From Streptomyces sp. MP131-18 (lineage in GTDB: Bacteria; Actinomycetota; Actinomycetes; Streptomycetales; Streptomycetaceae), in contig NZ_LZNS01000001.1 in assembly GCF_001984575.1 (NCBI RefSeq), positions 980,717 to 1,044,716 on the forward strand: DNA of 64,000 nt. The letters run 5' to 3'. A program made the translations under genes and the position numbers. Below the pieces are notes generated by a model that saw nothing but the letters and a program-made list of their open reading frames with translations, made no database searches and was not told where the DNA came from. Shown here piece by piece: positions 33,643 to 42,039 of this stretch. Each line of letters starts with the position of its first letter. Within the stretch, counting starts at the first letter, position 1.

Positions 33643-35145
33643 TTACTTCTCCGCGGAAGTGGTCGCATAGTTCTCGATGTCGAAGCGGGCCAGCTCACTC
33701 CGCAGCCGCCGGATCGACCACGGCCAGGTGACGAAGTTGTTTCCCTCGTCGTCCAGGTAGAAGCTGCGGCATCCGCCGTTGTTGTGGACGCTCGACGTGA
33801 GGCTGCGCTGCACCGCGTCGTTGAACGCGCGAAAGGGCTCGGGCCGGATCTCCGATGCGTCGATACCGCGGGCCTCGGCGGCCGTGATGGCCTCGGTGAC
33901 GTAGTCGAGCTGGGCTTCCGCGAGCGCGAGCAGCGAGTGGTAGGTCACGATGTTCGGGCCGAGCAGAAGGTAGGCGTTGGGGCAGCCGGGAACGGTCGTC
34001 GCCCGGTACGCCTCCGGTCGCGCCGCGTCCCACGTCTCGGACAGCGGGCGGCCGTCGCGGCCCCTGATCCTGGCGGCGACCGGCGGGCGGCGCAGTTCGA
34101 AGCCGGAGCCGAAGACGATGACGTCGGCCTCCGTGCGGTCGCCGCCGGCCGAGACCAGCCTGCTGCCCTCCACCGCCGCGAGGGCGTGCGGGATCAGCCG
34201 CACGTTGGCGCGGGTCAGGGCGGGCAGGTAGGTGCTGGACAGCAGCAGGCGCTTGCAGCCGACGGTGAAGCCGGGCGTGAGCCGGGCGCGCAGCGCCGGG
34301 TCGCGGACCTGGCGCCGCAGGACCAGGCGGCCGACCGGGTTCAGCAGGCGCGCGGTGCCCGCGCGGCGCATCACCAGCGCGAGGACGCGCAGCGCGGCGC
34401 CGCATACGCCGCCGAACAGGCGCCGGGCGGCCGGGACCCGGCGGAACAGCCGCCGGACGGCGGCGGGTACCGGGAAGTCAGGGCGCGGCAGGACCCAGGA
34501 GGCGGTGCGCTGGAAGACGTCGAGGTGCCCCACGACCGGCTGGATCTCCGGAACGATCTGGACGGCGGAGCAGCCGGTACCGACGACGGCGACGCGTTTC
34601 CCGGTGAGGTCGACGCCGTGGTTCCAGCGGGCCGAGTGGAACACCTCGCCGGGGAAGCCTTCCAGGCCGGGAACGGCGGGGATACGGGGCTCGTGCAGGA
34701 GGCCGGTGGCGAAGACGACGTGCCGCGCGGCGAACCGGCCGCGGTTCGTGCGCAGCAGCCAGCGGCGGCGCTCCTGGGACCAGGCGGCCTCCGTCAGCTC
34801 GGTGCGCAGGCGCAGGGCGTCGCCGAGGCCGGACGCCGCCACGGTGTCCTCGATGTAGGCGAGCAGCTCGGCCTGGCCGGCGAAAAGCCGGCTCCAGCCG
34901 GGGTTGGGGCGGAAGGAGAACTCGTAGACGGATGAGGGAATGTCCACCGCGCACCCCGGATAGGTGTTCTCCCGCCAGGTGCCGCCGACCCGGTCGGCCT
35001 TCTCCAGCACGAGGACGTCCGTGATGCCCGCACGGCGCAGTTTGACCGCGGCGGCTATTCCGGAGAGGCCGGCCCCGATCACGACGACATGCGCCTGCCG
35101 CTCGCCGGCTTCGGCGGTGCGCGGGGCGCTCGTCGAGACCGTCAT
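33643..35145 (-). CDS. Baeyer-Villiger-type flavin monooxygenase
   Basis: A 500-residue NADPH/FAD monooxygenase. The FAD-binding motif is VVVIGAGLSGIAAAVKLRRAG (about 20-40), then GGTWRENTYPGCAVDIPSSVYEFSF. The Baeyer-Villiger fingerprint FxGxxxHxxxW is present as FPGEVFHSARW (about 163-173), and the NADPH motif is VAVVGTGCSAVQIVPEI (about 183). Length and motifs fit class B BVMOs, which insert oxygen next to a ketone or oxidise N and S. ATG at 35145 with GGGGGA close upstream. Its stop lies right at the methyltransferase start. Confidence 0.92.
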   Translation of the reverse strand: MTVSTSAPRTAEAGERQAHVVVIGAGLSGIAAAVKLRRAGITDVLVLEKADRVGGTWRENTYPGCAVDIPSSVYEFSFRPNPGWSRLFAGQAELLAYIEDTVAASGLGDALRLRTELTEAAWSQERRRWLLRTNRGRFAARHVVFATGLLHEPRIPAVPGLEGFPGEVFHSARWNHGVDLTGKRVAVVGTGCSAVQIVPEIQPVVGHLDVFQRTASWVLPRPDFPVPAAVRRLFRRVPAARRLFGGVCGAALRVLALVMRRAGTARLLNPVGRLVLRRQVRDPALRARLTPGFTVGCKRLLLSSTYLPALTRANVRLIPHALAAVEGSRLVSAGGDRTEADVIVFGSGFELRRPPVAARIRGRDGRPLSETWDAARPEAYRATTVPGCPNAYLLLGPNIVTYHSLLALAEAQLDYVTEAITAAEARGIDASEIRPEPFRAFNDAVQRSLTSSVHNNGGCRSFYLDDEGNNFVTWPWSIRRLRSELARFDIENYATTSAEK

Positions 35146-35172
35146 GGGTCCCCCTTCGTCATCGGTCCTTCG

Positions 35173-35640
35173 TCAACGCCGGTCTTTTTCCAGGGTTTCC
35201 TGGGTCAGCCGGAGCTCGCGCTCGACCGATTGCGGAAGGGTGCGCCGCAGCACGGGCTCCAGGATCAGACGCAGCACGGGGTTGAAGGCGAAGGAGATCA
35301 TGCGGGTTGCCCTGATGCCGCCTTCGACCGCCTCACAGGAAAAGCTCGCCTCGAAGTGCGCCATACGGTGATTGAGCTTGTTGAGCGGCCTCGGCGCGAG
35401 CCGGATGTCGATGCGTTTTCCCGGCGTGAGCCGCATCTGGGCGACCGCTTTGGGCTGCGGCAGCGGAAGACCCGGCATGCGGGGCTGGAACTTGAACTCG
35501 GTGAGCGTTTCCTCCCTGTTCGCCCATGCGATCGAGCCGATCTTGTCGTCGACGTCGATGTACCGCTCGACGTCCATGACGAAATTGAGAAACAAGTCGG
35601 GCGTGCACGCGATGACGCGTTCCTTTTCCACCCTCACCAT
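35173..35640 (-). CDS. SRPBCC-fold (START/polyketide cyclase-like) protein
   Basis: A 155-residue helix-grip protein with the usual start VRVEKERVIACTPDLFLNFVMDVERY and alternating strand pattern (IGSIAWANREETLTEFKF, IRATRMISFAFNP). These proteins bind hydrophobic ligands; in biosynthetic clusters some act as cyclases or aromatases. No catalytic residues can be assigned. Shine-Dalgarno is weak. One of two SRPBCC genes in the operon. Confidence 0.8.
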   Translation of the reverse strand: MVRVEKERVIACTPDLFLNFVMDVERYIDVDDKIGSIAWANREETLTEFKFQPRMPGLPLPQPKAVAQMRLTPGKRIDIRLAPRPLNKLNHRMAHFEASFSCEAVEGGIRATRMISFAFNPVLRLILEPVLRRTLPQSVERELRLTQETLEKDRR

Positions 35641-35677
35641 GCTGACAGATTACCGCCTTTCACCGGTCGGGGCCGGA

Positions 35678-36463
35678 TCACAGATAAGCCCTTGCGTGCT
35701 GGAGGGCGAGTTCCGCGAGTTCTCCTTCCGGCCGGAGTTCCGGGGGCGGCCCGCCGCGCGTGCGCCGGGTCGCGACGCGGCACCACGCGAGCAGCGGCCC
35801 GCGCAGCACGTCGGTCGCGTCCTCGTCGCCGAACGCGTGCCGGGTGCCGTCCGCGGCGGTGAGGTCGAGCCGCAGCGACCGGCCCGCGGGCCAGCGGACC
35901 CGGCCGCGCGCGAGCGCCCAGCGCAGCGTGGCGAGGCCGAGCGCGGCGACGTGGTGCAGCCGCGCGGTCTCGGCCACGGGCAGGCCGAGCGCGTCGCGGA
36001 CGTCGAGGCCGTGGGCCCAGTGCTCCATCAGCCGCGCGGTGGCGAACGTGCGGGCCGGCATGCCGAATCCCCAGGCGACGCGGTCCTCGGGGGCCAGGCC
36101 GGCCAGCAGTCCCCTGGTCCGTTCGGCGGCCGGGTGCCACCAGCCGGCCAGTTCGGCGGGCGTCATGCCGTCGCCGCGGCGGCAGCCTGCGGCCGTGAAG
36201 TCCTCCGCGCTCGCGTGCGGCGACACGGCCTCGGCGAACGCGCGGGGACCGCCCGTCAGGGTGTCCGCCGCGACCTCCTCGGTGTCCGCGAGGTGCGCGA
36301 CCTGGTCCCGGACCGACCAGCCCGCCGCGGCGGAGGGCCGTGCCCAGTCCGCCGCGCCGAGCGAGGCGAGCAGATCGGCGAAGTCCCGCTGCTCCGCGGC
36401 GAGACCGGCCAGCTCCGCCGTCCCGCGCATCGCCGTCGCGGCCGCGTTCCCCGTTCCGGTCAT
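35678..36463 (-). CDS. MDMPI/DinB-like protein (TIGR03084 type)
   Basis: A 261-residue protein with the mycothiol-dependent maleylpyruvate isomerase-like N-terminal bundle. The metal-site pattern is WSVRDQVAHLADTEEVA (His about 56) and RLMEHWAHGLDVRDALGL (two His, about 148-152). Members bind a divalent metal and may use mycothiol for isomerisation or conjugation. The ATG at 36463 overlaps the preceding gene's stop by 4 bp. In this operon it could isomerise or conjugate an intermediate; nothing in the sequence fixes the substrate. Confidence 0.8.
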   Translation of the reverse strand: MTGTGNAAATAMRGTAELAGLAAEQRDFADLLASLGAADWARPSAAAGWSVRDQVAHLADTEEVAADTLTGGPRAFAEAVSPHASAEDFTAAGCRRGDGMTPAELAGWWHPAAERTRGLLAGLAPEDRVAWGFGMPARTFATARLMEHWAHGLDVRDALGLPVAETARLHHVAALGLATLRWALARGRVRWPAGRSLRLDLTAADGTRHAFGDEDATDVLRGPLLAWCRVATRRTRGGPPPELRPEGELAELALQHARAYL

Positions 36464-37533
36464 GGCATCGACACCGTGCCCGCGCTGCCGTCGACGACGA
36501 GCGTGCCGCCCGCGGCGAGTCTGGCGAGCGCGTCGGCGCCCACGCCGGTGACGCAGGGCACGCCGAGTTCCCTGGCGACGATGGCGGCGTGGCACAGCAT
36601 GCCGCCCTCGGCGGTGACCAGGGCCGCGGCCTCGGCCATCAGCGGTACCCAGTCCGGGTCGGTCTGCTCGGTCAGCAGCACCGTGCCCGGTTCCCACTGC
36701 GGGTCGTCGACCTCCCGCACCCACAGGGCCCGGCCGGTGGCGCGGCCCGAGGAGGCGGGGGTGCCGTGCACGGTCCGCCCCTCCTCCCCCGGCCCCTGCG
36801 CGCGGTGCGGCACGGCGTCCACCAGCTCACTGGTCATCGGACGGAACTGGAGCCACACCAGTCCGGTGTCGAGCACGGCGAACTCCAGATCGGCGGGCAC
36901 GCCCAGGGTCTGCTGCACCGCCAGGCACGCCGCGCCGACCGGCCGGCCCCCGGCCTCGAGCTCGCCCAGGCCCCAGCCGCCGACGCGGCCGGCCGCCGTC
37001 CACTCCTCCCAGGAGGGCGTGACGGCGCCGGACACCAGGGCGTCGCCGCTGCCGGCGGCCCACTCCAGGCGGCCCTTGCCCAGGCCGCGCCCCAGCCACA
37101 GCCCGCTGCGCAGCGGGGTGCGGAACGGTTGCAGCAGCACGGCCATCCCGACCCCAAGGCCGCTGCCTGCGTGGGTGCGTTCCCGGTAGGCGGCGACCCT
37201 GTCGCTGTCCGCGGAGGCGCGGACGGCGGCGATGGCGTCGGCCAGATCGTCGACGGGCACGTCGAGTTCGCTGCGGAACAGACCGGCGTAGGACAGGGCA
37301 GCACCGTCCTCGACGGTGGCGGAACTGCGCACGGCCCAGCGGGGCGCGACGCCGGCCAGCGCCTTCAGTTCGGCCCCGGCCGGGTCCGCGCCGACGGGCA
37401 CCACCCAGGTGTCGGGGACCGTCAGCCCGGCCCGCAGCAGCGCGGCGAGCCCGACGGCCTTGCCGCCGAGCGCCGCGCGCCGGTCCGTGTCCACCGCGCC
37501 GGTCAGGCGCAGCAGCCCTCCGCCGGTGCTCAC
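36460..37533 (-). CDS. PEP synthase/PPDK-type ATP-grasp plus swivelling phosphohistidine domain
   Basis: A 357-residue protein, much shorter than PEP synthase (about 790). Residues about 15-245 are the PPDK-type ATP-grasp domain (LGGKAVGLAALLRAGLTVPD, WAVRSSATVEDGAALSYAGLF, LVWLQFRPMTSE). Residues about 265-357 are the mobile PEP-utiliser domain with the phosphorylatable His315 (GGMLCHAAIVARELGVPC). There is no C-terminal PEP-binding TIM barrel. This resembles rifampin phosphotransferase and PigC/RedH-type enzymes, where ATP phosphorylates His and the phosphate goes to a small molecule. The GTG at 37533 overlaps the winged-helix gene stop (GTGA). It probably pairs with the protein at 38433-39941. 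Confidence 0.88.
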   Translation of the reverse strand: MSTGGGLLRLTGAVDTDRRAALGGKAVGLAALLRAGLTVPDTWVVPVGADPAGAELKALAGVAPRWAVRSSATVEDGAALSYAGLFRSELDVPVDDLADAIAAVRASADSDRVAAYRERTHAGSGLGVGMAVLLQPFRTPLRSGLWLGRGLGKGRLEWAAGSGDALVSGAVTPSWEEWTAAGRVGGWGLGELEAGGRPVGAACLAVQQTLGVPADLEFAVLDTGLVWLQFRPMTSELVDAVPHRAQGPGEEGRTVHGTPASSGRATGRALWVREVDDPQWEPGTVLLTEQTDPDWVPLMAEAAALVTAEGGMLCHAAIVARELGVPCVTGVGADALARLAAGGTLVVDGSAGTVSMP

Positions 37534-38174
37534 CGCGCCGTCCCCGCCCGTTCCTCGTCCTCGCGCTGGATCTTCATGGAGACCAGCAGGTCGCGGTGCA
37601 GCTCCATCCAGACGTCGTGGTACGAGTCGCACATGACGCCGGTGAACGCCTTCTGCTCACCGTTGCGCAGCCGGGCCAGCGCGTCGGCGAGCGCGTCCCC
37701 GTAGCGCTGGAAGCGGGAACGGACCTCCGCGAGGCGGCCGATGATGGCGACGGCCTCCTCGTGCTGGGCCTCCAGCTCCTTCAGCAGCGCCTCGTCGTAG
37801 GCGGCGTCGGTGTGGTCGTTGGGCACGCCGTCGCGCACCTGCCAGCGCGTACAGGTGTCCTTGAAACGGCCGTTGAGCGGCACGAAGTGCTCGTAGCCGG
37901 GCCGCAGCAGATCGCGGTCGTGGGCGGGCACGTCCTCGTCCATCAGCTCGCCGTGGCGGGCGCGGCCCTTGGGGGTGACGCGCCACAGGCCGCGGCGCTC
38001 CATGTGCGTGGCGAGCCCTTCGGTGCGCAGCGCCTCCAGCTCCCGCAGGACCTCGTCGGTGCCGCGGCCGGTGATCTCGGCGAGGGGCGCGGACTGCGCC
38101 ATGCCCTTGACGACCAGGGCGTGCAGTACGTCGAAGGAAACGGTGTCGGGCAGCACGGGATCTCCCGGGGTCAC
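37530..38174 (-). CDS. Winged-helix protein of unknown function within the operon
   Basis: A 214-residue protein. The N-terminal part (about 12-75) looks like a winged helix (LHALVVKGMAQSAPLAEITG, VLRELEALRTEGLATHMERRG, WRVTPKGRARHGEL). The rest is helical and acidic, with a likely coiled coil around 125-175 (EALLKELEAQHEEAVAIIGR). It may be a regulator or a structural partner of the dikinase halves, because it lies between ACP and dikinase genes with 4-bp overlaps on both sides. The GTG start overlaps the ACP stop. I do not recognise a specific family. Confidence 0.7.
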   Translation of the reverse strand: MTPGDPVLPDTVSFDVLHALVVKGMAQSAPLAEITGRGTDEVLRELEALRTEGLATHMERRGLWRVTPKGRARHGELMDEDVPAHDRDLLRPGYEHFVPLNGRFKDTCTRWQVRDGVPNDHTDAAYDEALLKELEAQHEEAVAIIGRLAEVRSRFQRYGDALADALARLRNGEQKAFTGVMCDSYHDVWMELHRDLLVSMKIQREDEERAGTAR

Positions 38175-38446
38175 GAGGTCTTGGCGGAGCGCAGCTCGTC
38201 GAGGAGCCCGACGAGGTCGCCGACGGTCTGGAGCTTGGCGGCCCTGGGGTTGTCGACGAGGGAGACGCCGAAGCGTTCCTCCAGCGCCAGCAGGATCTCC
38301 AGGGTGGCGAGCGAGTCGACCTCCAGGTCCTGGATGATGCGGTCCGTGGGACGGAGGTCGCGGTTGACGCGCTTGACAGTTGCGTAGACCTCCTCCAGGG
38401 CGGTGAGGGTCTCGGTGGGGGCGCTGGTGCTCTCAGGACTGGTCAA
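38171..38446 (-). CDS. Free-standing acyl carrier protein
   Basis: A 91-residue ACP with the phosphopantetheine site DLEVDSLATLEI (Ser45) and the following helices (ALEERFGVSLVDN, VGDLVGLLDEL). The TTG start at 38446 lies within the end of the upstream gene and has GAGGTG 7 nt upstream. It is the obvious carrier for the fatty acyl-AMP ligase of the same operon. It sits between the two dikinase-type genes, with overlaps on both sides. Confidence 0.9.
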   Translation of the reverse strand: MTSPESTSAPTETLTALEEVYATVKRVNRDLRPTDRIIQDLEVDSLATLEILLALEERFGVSLVDNPRAAKLQTVGDLVGLLDELRSAKTS

Positions 38447-39941
38447 GGATGTTCACCTCTCCGGTACTGCCGTTGATGGACACGGCGGTGCCCGCAGGCA
38501 GCGACGCCGCGCCGGGGTATCCCACGACGCACGGGATTCCGTACTCGCGGGCGAGGATCGCGATGTGCGACAGGTCGCTGCCGCGCTCGCTGAGCACGCC
38601 TTCTGCAAAGGGCAGCAGCGGAGCGATGTCCGCGTCGGCCGAGGAGCAGACGATGACGACGGGCTCGTCCGGCAGTTCGCCGTCCGGTGTCATGGCGACG
38701 CCGACGCCGATGCCGGGGGCGACGCCCCGGTGCGTCTGAGGGGACTCGCTCAGCCAGGGGCGGATCGTTCCGTCGCCGTCGCTGAGGTCCAGGTGCTCCG
38801 GCATCGGGGTCCCGAGCGCGACGCGGCAGGCCGCGATGCGCGGCAGGGCGCGGGCGGCCAGGCCCGGGTCCGTGGCCAGGTCGGTGAACTCGCGGATCGT
38901 CAGGTACGGCCAGTGGCCGGGGTCGACGCCGAGCGAGCCGGCCAGCTCGGGGAGCAGGCGCCGGTAGATGTGCAGGGTCCGCATGGCGAGGGACTTGGAG
39001 TGCTCCCGCCCGGCCATCACCTCGCCGACGGCGACGGCGAGCGAACGGACGGTGCGGCTGCGCCAGGGGGACAGCATCCCGGCCAGGGCCTCGGACGGCT
39101 CGATCGGCGCGACGGCCGCCTGCGTACCGGAGTTGGCGGCCAGCTTGTGCCGCACGGCATAGTCCTGCCAGGGGTCGCTCGAATCCGCGACCTCGTAGAA
39201 GGAGGAGTCCAGGAAGTCACCGGGGCCGAAGGGGTCCATGGTGGCCGCCGCGGTGTGCAGCCGGTCCCAGACGAGCTCCCGCGGGCGGGTCAGCCAGTGC
39301 GCGATCTCGTCGCCGTGGCGGGCGAGCCGGCCGTAGACGCGCTGCTGGAGCGCGCGGATGGGCACGCACCCCGAGGTGGTGAGGATGTGGACGGCCCACG
39401 CCTCCTCCAGCACGGGCTTGGCGTCGCGCAGCACGCTGAACAGGGCGATCGGGCTGTTCGCGGTCGTCGCGGCACGCAGCGCCCACTCCAGTTCCGCGAC
39501 GCGCTCCTCCAGGGCCCGCAGGCGGGGCCCGATATCGCGCAGTTCGCGCAGCAGCCTGGTGGCTGCCGACAGCCGGCGGGTGCGCCCGGAGCGCAGCGCG
39601 GTGATCTCCGCCGGGGAGTCGATGCCCTCGAAGTAGGCGTCGGTGACGTCGTTCGCGCTCAGTCCGGGGATACCGCGCGAGAGGTGGCAGTACGCCGCGA
39701 GATTGTGGTAGGGGCGGCAGCCGAAGTAGCCGACGAAGACGTAGTGCGAGCCCTCGGTCCAGGCGGGGCGGCCCCACAGGCGCTGCGCGAGCTTGCGCGT
39801 GCCGCGTTCCATGGGGTCGCCCACCAGCGACCATGACATCGGGGACAGCCGCTGAGGGGCGACCTCGCCGAAGTTGCCCGCGGAGTAGATGCGGAAGTAC
39901 GGGTGGAGGTCGGTGTCCACCGACACGGTCTTCTCCTTCAT
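38433..39941 (-). CDS. PEP-utilising enzyme: substrate-binding region plus mobile phosphohistidine domain
   Basis: A 502-residue protein without an ATP-grasp domain. The first 380 residues resemble the substrate-binding part of rifampin phosphotransferase-like enzymes (QRLSPMSWSLVGDP near residue 32, in place of the usual PLTPL-WS). The C-terminal about 90 residues are a swivelling domain with His459 (GSDLSHIAILAREYGIPCVVGY). It may accept a phosphoryl group made by the ATP-grasp protein at 36460-37533 and pass it to a bound substrate. The ATG at 39941 overlaps the SDR stop by 4 bp. Confidence 0.83.
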   Translation of the reverse strand: MKEKTVSVDTDLHPYFRIYSAGNFGEVAPQRLSPMSWSLVGDPMERGTRKLAQRLWGRPAWTEGSHYVFVGYFGCRPYHNLAAYCHLSRGIPGLSANDVTDAYFEGIDSPAEITALRSGRTRRLSAATRLLRELRDIGPRLRALEERVAELEWALRAATTANSPIALFSVLRDAKPVLEEAWAVHILTTSGCVPIRALQQRVYGRLARHGDEIAHWLTRPRELVWDRLHTAAATMDPFGPGDFLDSSFYEVADSSDPWQDYAVRHKLAANSGTQAAVAPIEPSEALAGMLSPWRSRTVRSLAVAVGEVMAGREHSKSLAMRTLHIYRRLLPELAGSLGVDPGHWPYLTIREFTDLATDPGLAARALPRIAACRVALGTPMPEHLDLSDGDGTIRPWLSESPQTHRGVAPGIGVGVAMTPDGELPDEPVVIVCSSADADIAPLLPFAEGVLSERGSDLSHIAILAREYGIPCVVGYPGAASLPAGTAVSINGSTGEVNILDQS

Positions 39942-40924
39942 ACCCCGATCTCCCTTTCCGCGCGGCCGAGCAGGGCACGTCCGGTCGCCGCCAGGTAGTC
40001 GGCTTCCGGCACGGGCCACGGCCCGGGAATGTCATCGAGCACGCCCGGGTCCAGGTCGAACCAGGGCTCGGCGTAATCGGCCAGTTCCCGCGGGGTGCCG
40101 ACGCGTTCGCCGATGAAACGCGTGAACCGGCCCAGCGGCCTGGCCTCGACGATCTTGGGAACGACGCCCCAGGGCCGGCACACCTCGGTGAACACCTCGC
40201 CGAGGGTGGGCCTGGCCGGGTCGAACCAGGTCCAGGTGCTGCGGCCGATCGGCGCGGAGAGCGCCTTCCACACGAGGTCCGCCGCGGAGGTGACGTCGGT
40301 GACCCAGCAGGGGAAGTCGCCACGGCTCGCGAGGTGCACCGGGTAGCCGGCGAGCAGGTGCGGGAACACCTTGGGCAGGCCGTGCTCGGTGTCCGGCCGT
40401 CCGCCGCGCGGGTCGGGCCCGAGCACGGGACCGAACCTGACGATGCCGATGGGCAGGTCCTGCTGCGAGTCGCGGACGTGCCGCTCGGCGCAGTACTTGC
40501 CGTACTCGTACCAGTTGCGGAAGCGCTGGCCGGTGTACAGCTCGCGGTTGGTGACGCGGCCCTGGGCGCGGCCGAGCGCCAGCAGGGAGGACACGTGCAC
40601 GGCCTGCCGGAGTGCGGGCAGGCCGCGCAGGAACGTCAGCACGGACCGCATGCCGGAGCTGTGGGTCTCCAGCGCCTCGCCGGGCCCGGAGGTCCAGGAC
40701 ACGGAACCGAAGCACAGCACGACGTGCGTGGTCTCCTCGCGCACCCGGGCCAGTTCCCGCGCGGGAAGGCCGAGGCGCGGCATGCGGATGTCCCCGCGGA
40801 CTGCCTCGCCCGCGATGGCCCGCCCGCTGCGGGAGAGCACCCGGACCTCCGCGCCGGAGGCGGCGCACGCCTGCGCCACGGCGGCGCCCAGGTAGCCGGA
40901 GCCGCCCAGTATCAACACGTTCAT
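39938..40924 (-). CDS. Extended SDR (NAD-dependent epimerase/dehydratase family)
   Basis: A 328-residue Rossmann protein: N-terminal VLILGGSGYLGAAVAQACAASG and catalytic YEYGKYCAE (YxxxK, about 155-159), with HVSSLLALG before it. It overlaps its neighbours by 4 bp on both sides. It could reduce or oxidise a hydroxy/keto group of an intermediate; the C-terminal substrate part gives no identification. Confidence 0.85.
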   Translation of the reverse strand: MNVLILGGSGYLGAAVAQACAASGAEVRVLSRSGRAIAGEAVRGDIRMPRLGLPARELARVREETTHVVLCFGSVSWTSGPGEALETHSSGMRSVLTFLRGLPALRQAVHVSSLLALGRAQGRVTNRELYTGQRFRNWYEYGKYCAERHVRDSQQDLPIGIVRFGPVLGPDPRGGRPDTEHGLPKVFPHLLAGYPVHLASRGDFPCWVTDVTSAADLVWKALSAPIGRSTWTWFDPARPTLGEVFTEVCRPWGVVPKIVEARPLGRFTRFIGERVGTPRELADYAEPWFDLDPGVLDDIPGPWPVPEADYLAATGRALLGRAEREIGV

Positions 40925-42039
40925 GCGAGGAACCTCGACAATCCGCTGTCGGCGGGCGCCACTGGACGCTGCGGCGCCGGGAGGTCGAACAGCAGGCGGG
41001 CGAGCAGCTCGGTGGAGGGCGCGGGCAGCGGCCCGTCCAGCAGCTCCGCCAGGCGCCCGCGCTCCATCACGCGGTCGAGCCCGATGTAGCGCAGTCCGAT
41101 GATGCTGTTGCGCCACGCCTGGCTCAGGGGGAGGAAACGTTCCGCGTTGGCCGAGACCCACAGCACCTGCTCCGCGGTGGCGGGCATCGGCCGTACCCAC
41201 TTGCCGAACGACAGCGGCGACAGGGCGCGCGCCACCTCGAGCAGTCCGCGGATCGTCGGGGCCCGTTCGCCCGCGGCGACGTGGGTGACCACGGGCTCGG
41301 TCCGCGGACCGCCGCGCAGCATGCCGGTGACGGCGTCCAGCAGGGCACCGGCCGCCATGTCGCGCGGCAGCACGTCGACCTTCGCGCCGCGCATGGCGGG
41401 CAGCAGCCTGCCCGGCAGGTCGTCCCAGCGCTCGGCCAGCAGGTACAGGGAGTTGCGCTTGAGGGTGGCGCCGGTGCGGGAGTCGCCCAGCAGCGCGGCG
41501 ACCCGGCTGATCAGCACGTCCGGGTCGCCCGCCCGGTGCTGCTTGGCCAGTTCGCGCTCGGCCAGCCACTTGCTCTGCTCGTAGGCGGTGCGGTGGCGGT
41601 CGGCGGCCAGCTGCTCCTCGGCGATGCGGCCGATGACGCCGCCCGCCACGAAGATGGAGGAGGCGTAGGTGTAGAGGACGCGGCGGCCCGACCTGCGCTG
41701 GAGTTCGCGCGCGACGTCGAGGCCGTTGCGGGCGCCGAGCACGTTGACGGCGTACAGATCGCGCCCGCTGCCCGCCCAGTTGGTGTTGCCCGCGAGGTTG
41801 ACGACGGCGTCGACGGACTCCGCCAGCTCGTCCAGGTCACGTTCGGACAGGCCCCACGCGGGTTCGCGTACGTCGCCGGTGACCCGGGCGGCGGCGAGGG
41901 CGGGGAACGCCCGGTCGAAGGGCATCAGCCCGGGCCGGTCGGGGCGCACCACCGGAACGATCCCGACCCCGCGTTCGGCGGCGGCCTCGGCGACGGCCGT
42001 GCCCAGTTGCCCGGTGATGCCGGTCAGCAGCAGCTTCAT
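40921..42039 (-). CDS. Extended SDR resembling acyl-thioester reductase domains
   Basis: A 372-residue protein with the NAD(P) motif LLLTGITGQLGTAVAEAAAERG, NLAGNTNWAG, the catalytic Ser in YTYASSIFVAGG and the YxxxK motif as YEQSKWLAE (about 180-186). The YEQSKW signature and the long C-terminal part resemble terminal reductase domains of carboxylic acid reductases and NRPSs, which release thioesters as aldehydes. With an ACP and a FAAL in the operon, reduction of an acyl-ACP to an aldehyde is a good hypothesis. It starts with an ATGA overlap. Confidence 0.83.
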   Translation of the reverse strand: MKLLLTGITGQLGTAVAEAAAERGVGIVPVVRPDRPGLMPFDRAFPALAAARVTGDVREPAWGLSERDLDELAESVDAVVNLAGNTNWAGSGRDLYAVNVLGARNGLDVARELQRRSGRRVLYTYASSIFVAGGVIGRIAEEQLAADRHRTAYEQSKWLAERELAKQHRAGDPDVLISRVAALLGDSRTGATLKRNSLYLLAERWDDLPGRLLPAMRGAKVDVLPRDMAAGALLDAVTGMLRGGPRTEPVVTHVAAGERAPTIRGLLEVARALSPLSFGKWVRPMPATAEQVLWVSANAERFLPLSQAWRNSIIGLRYIGLDRVMERGRLAELLDGPLPAPSTELLARLLFDLPAPQRPVAPADSGLSRFLA

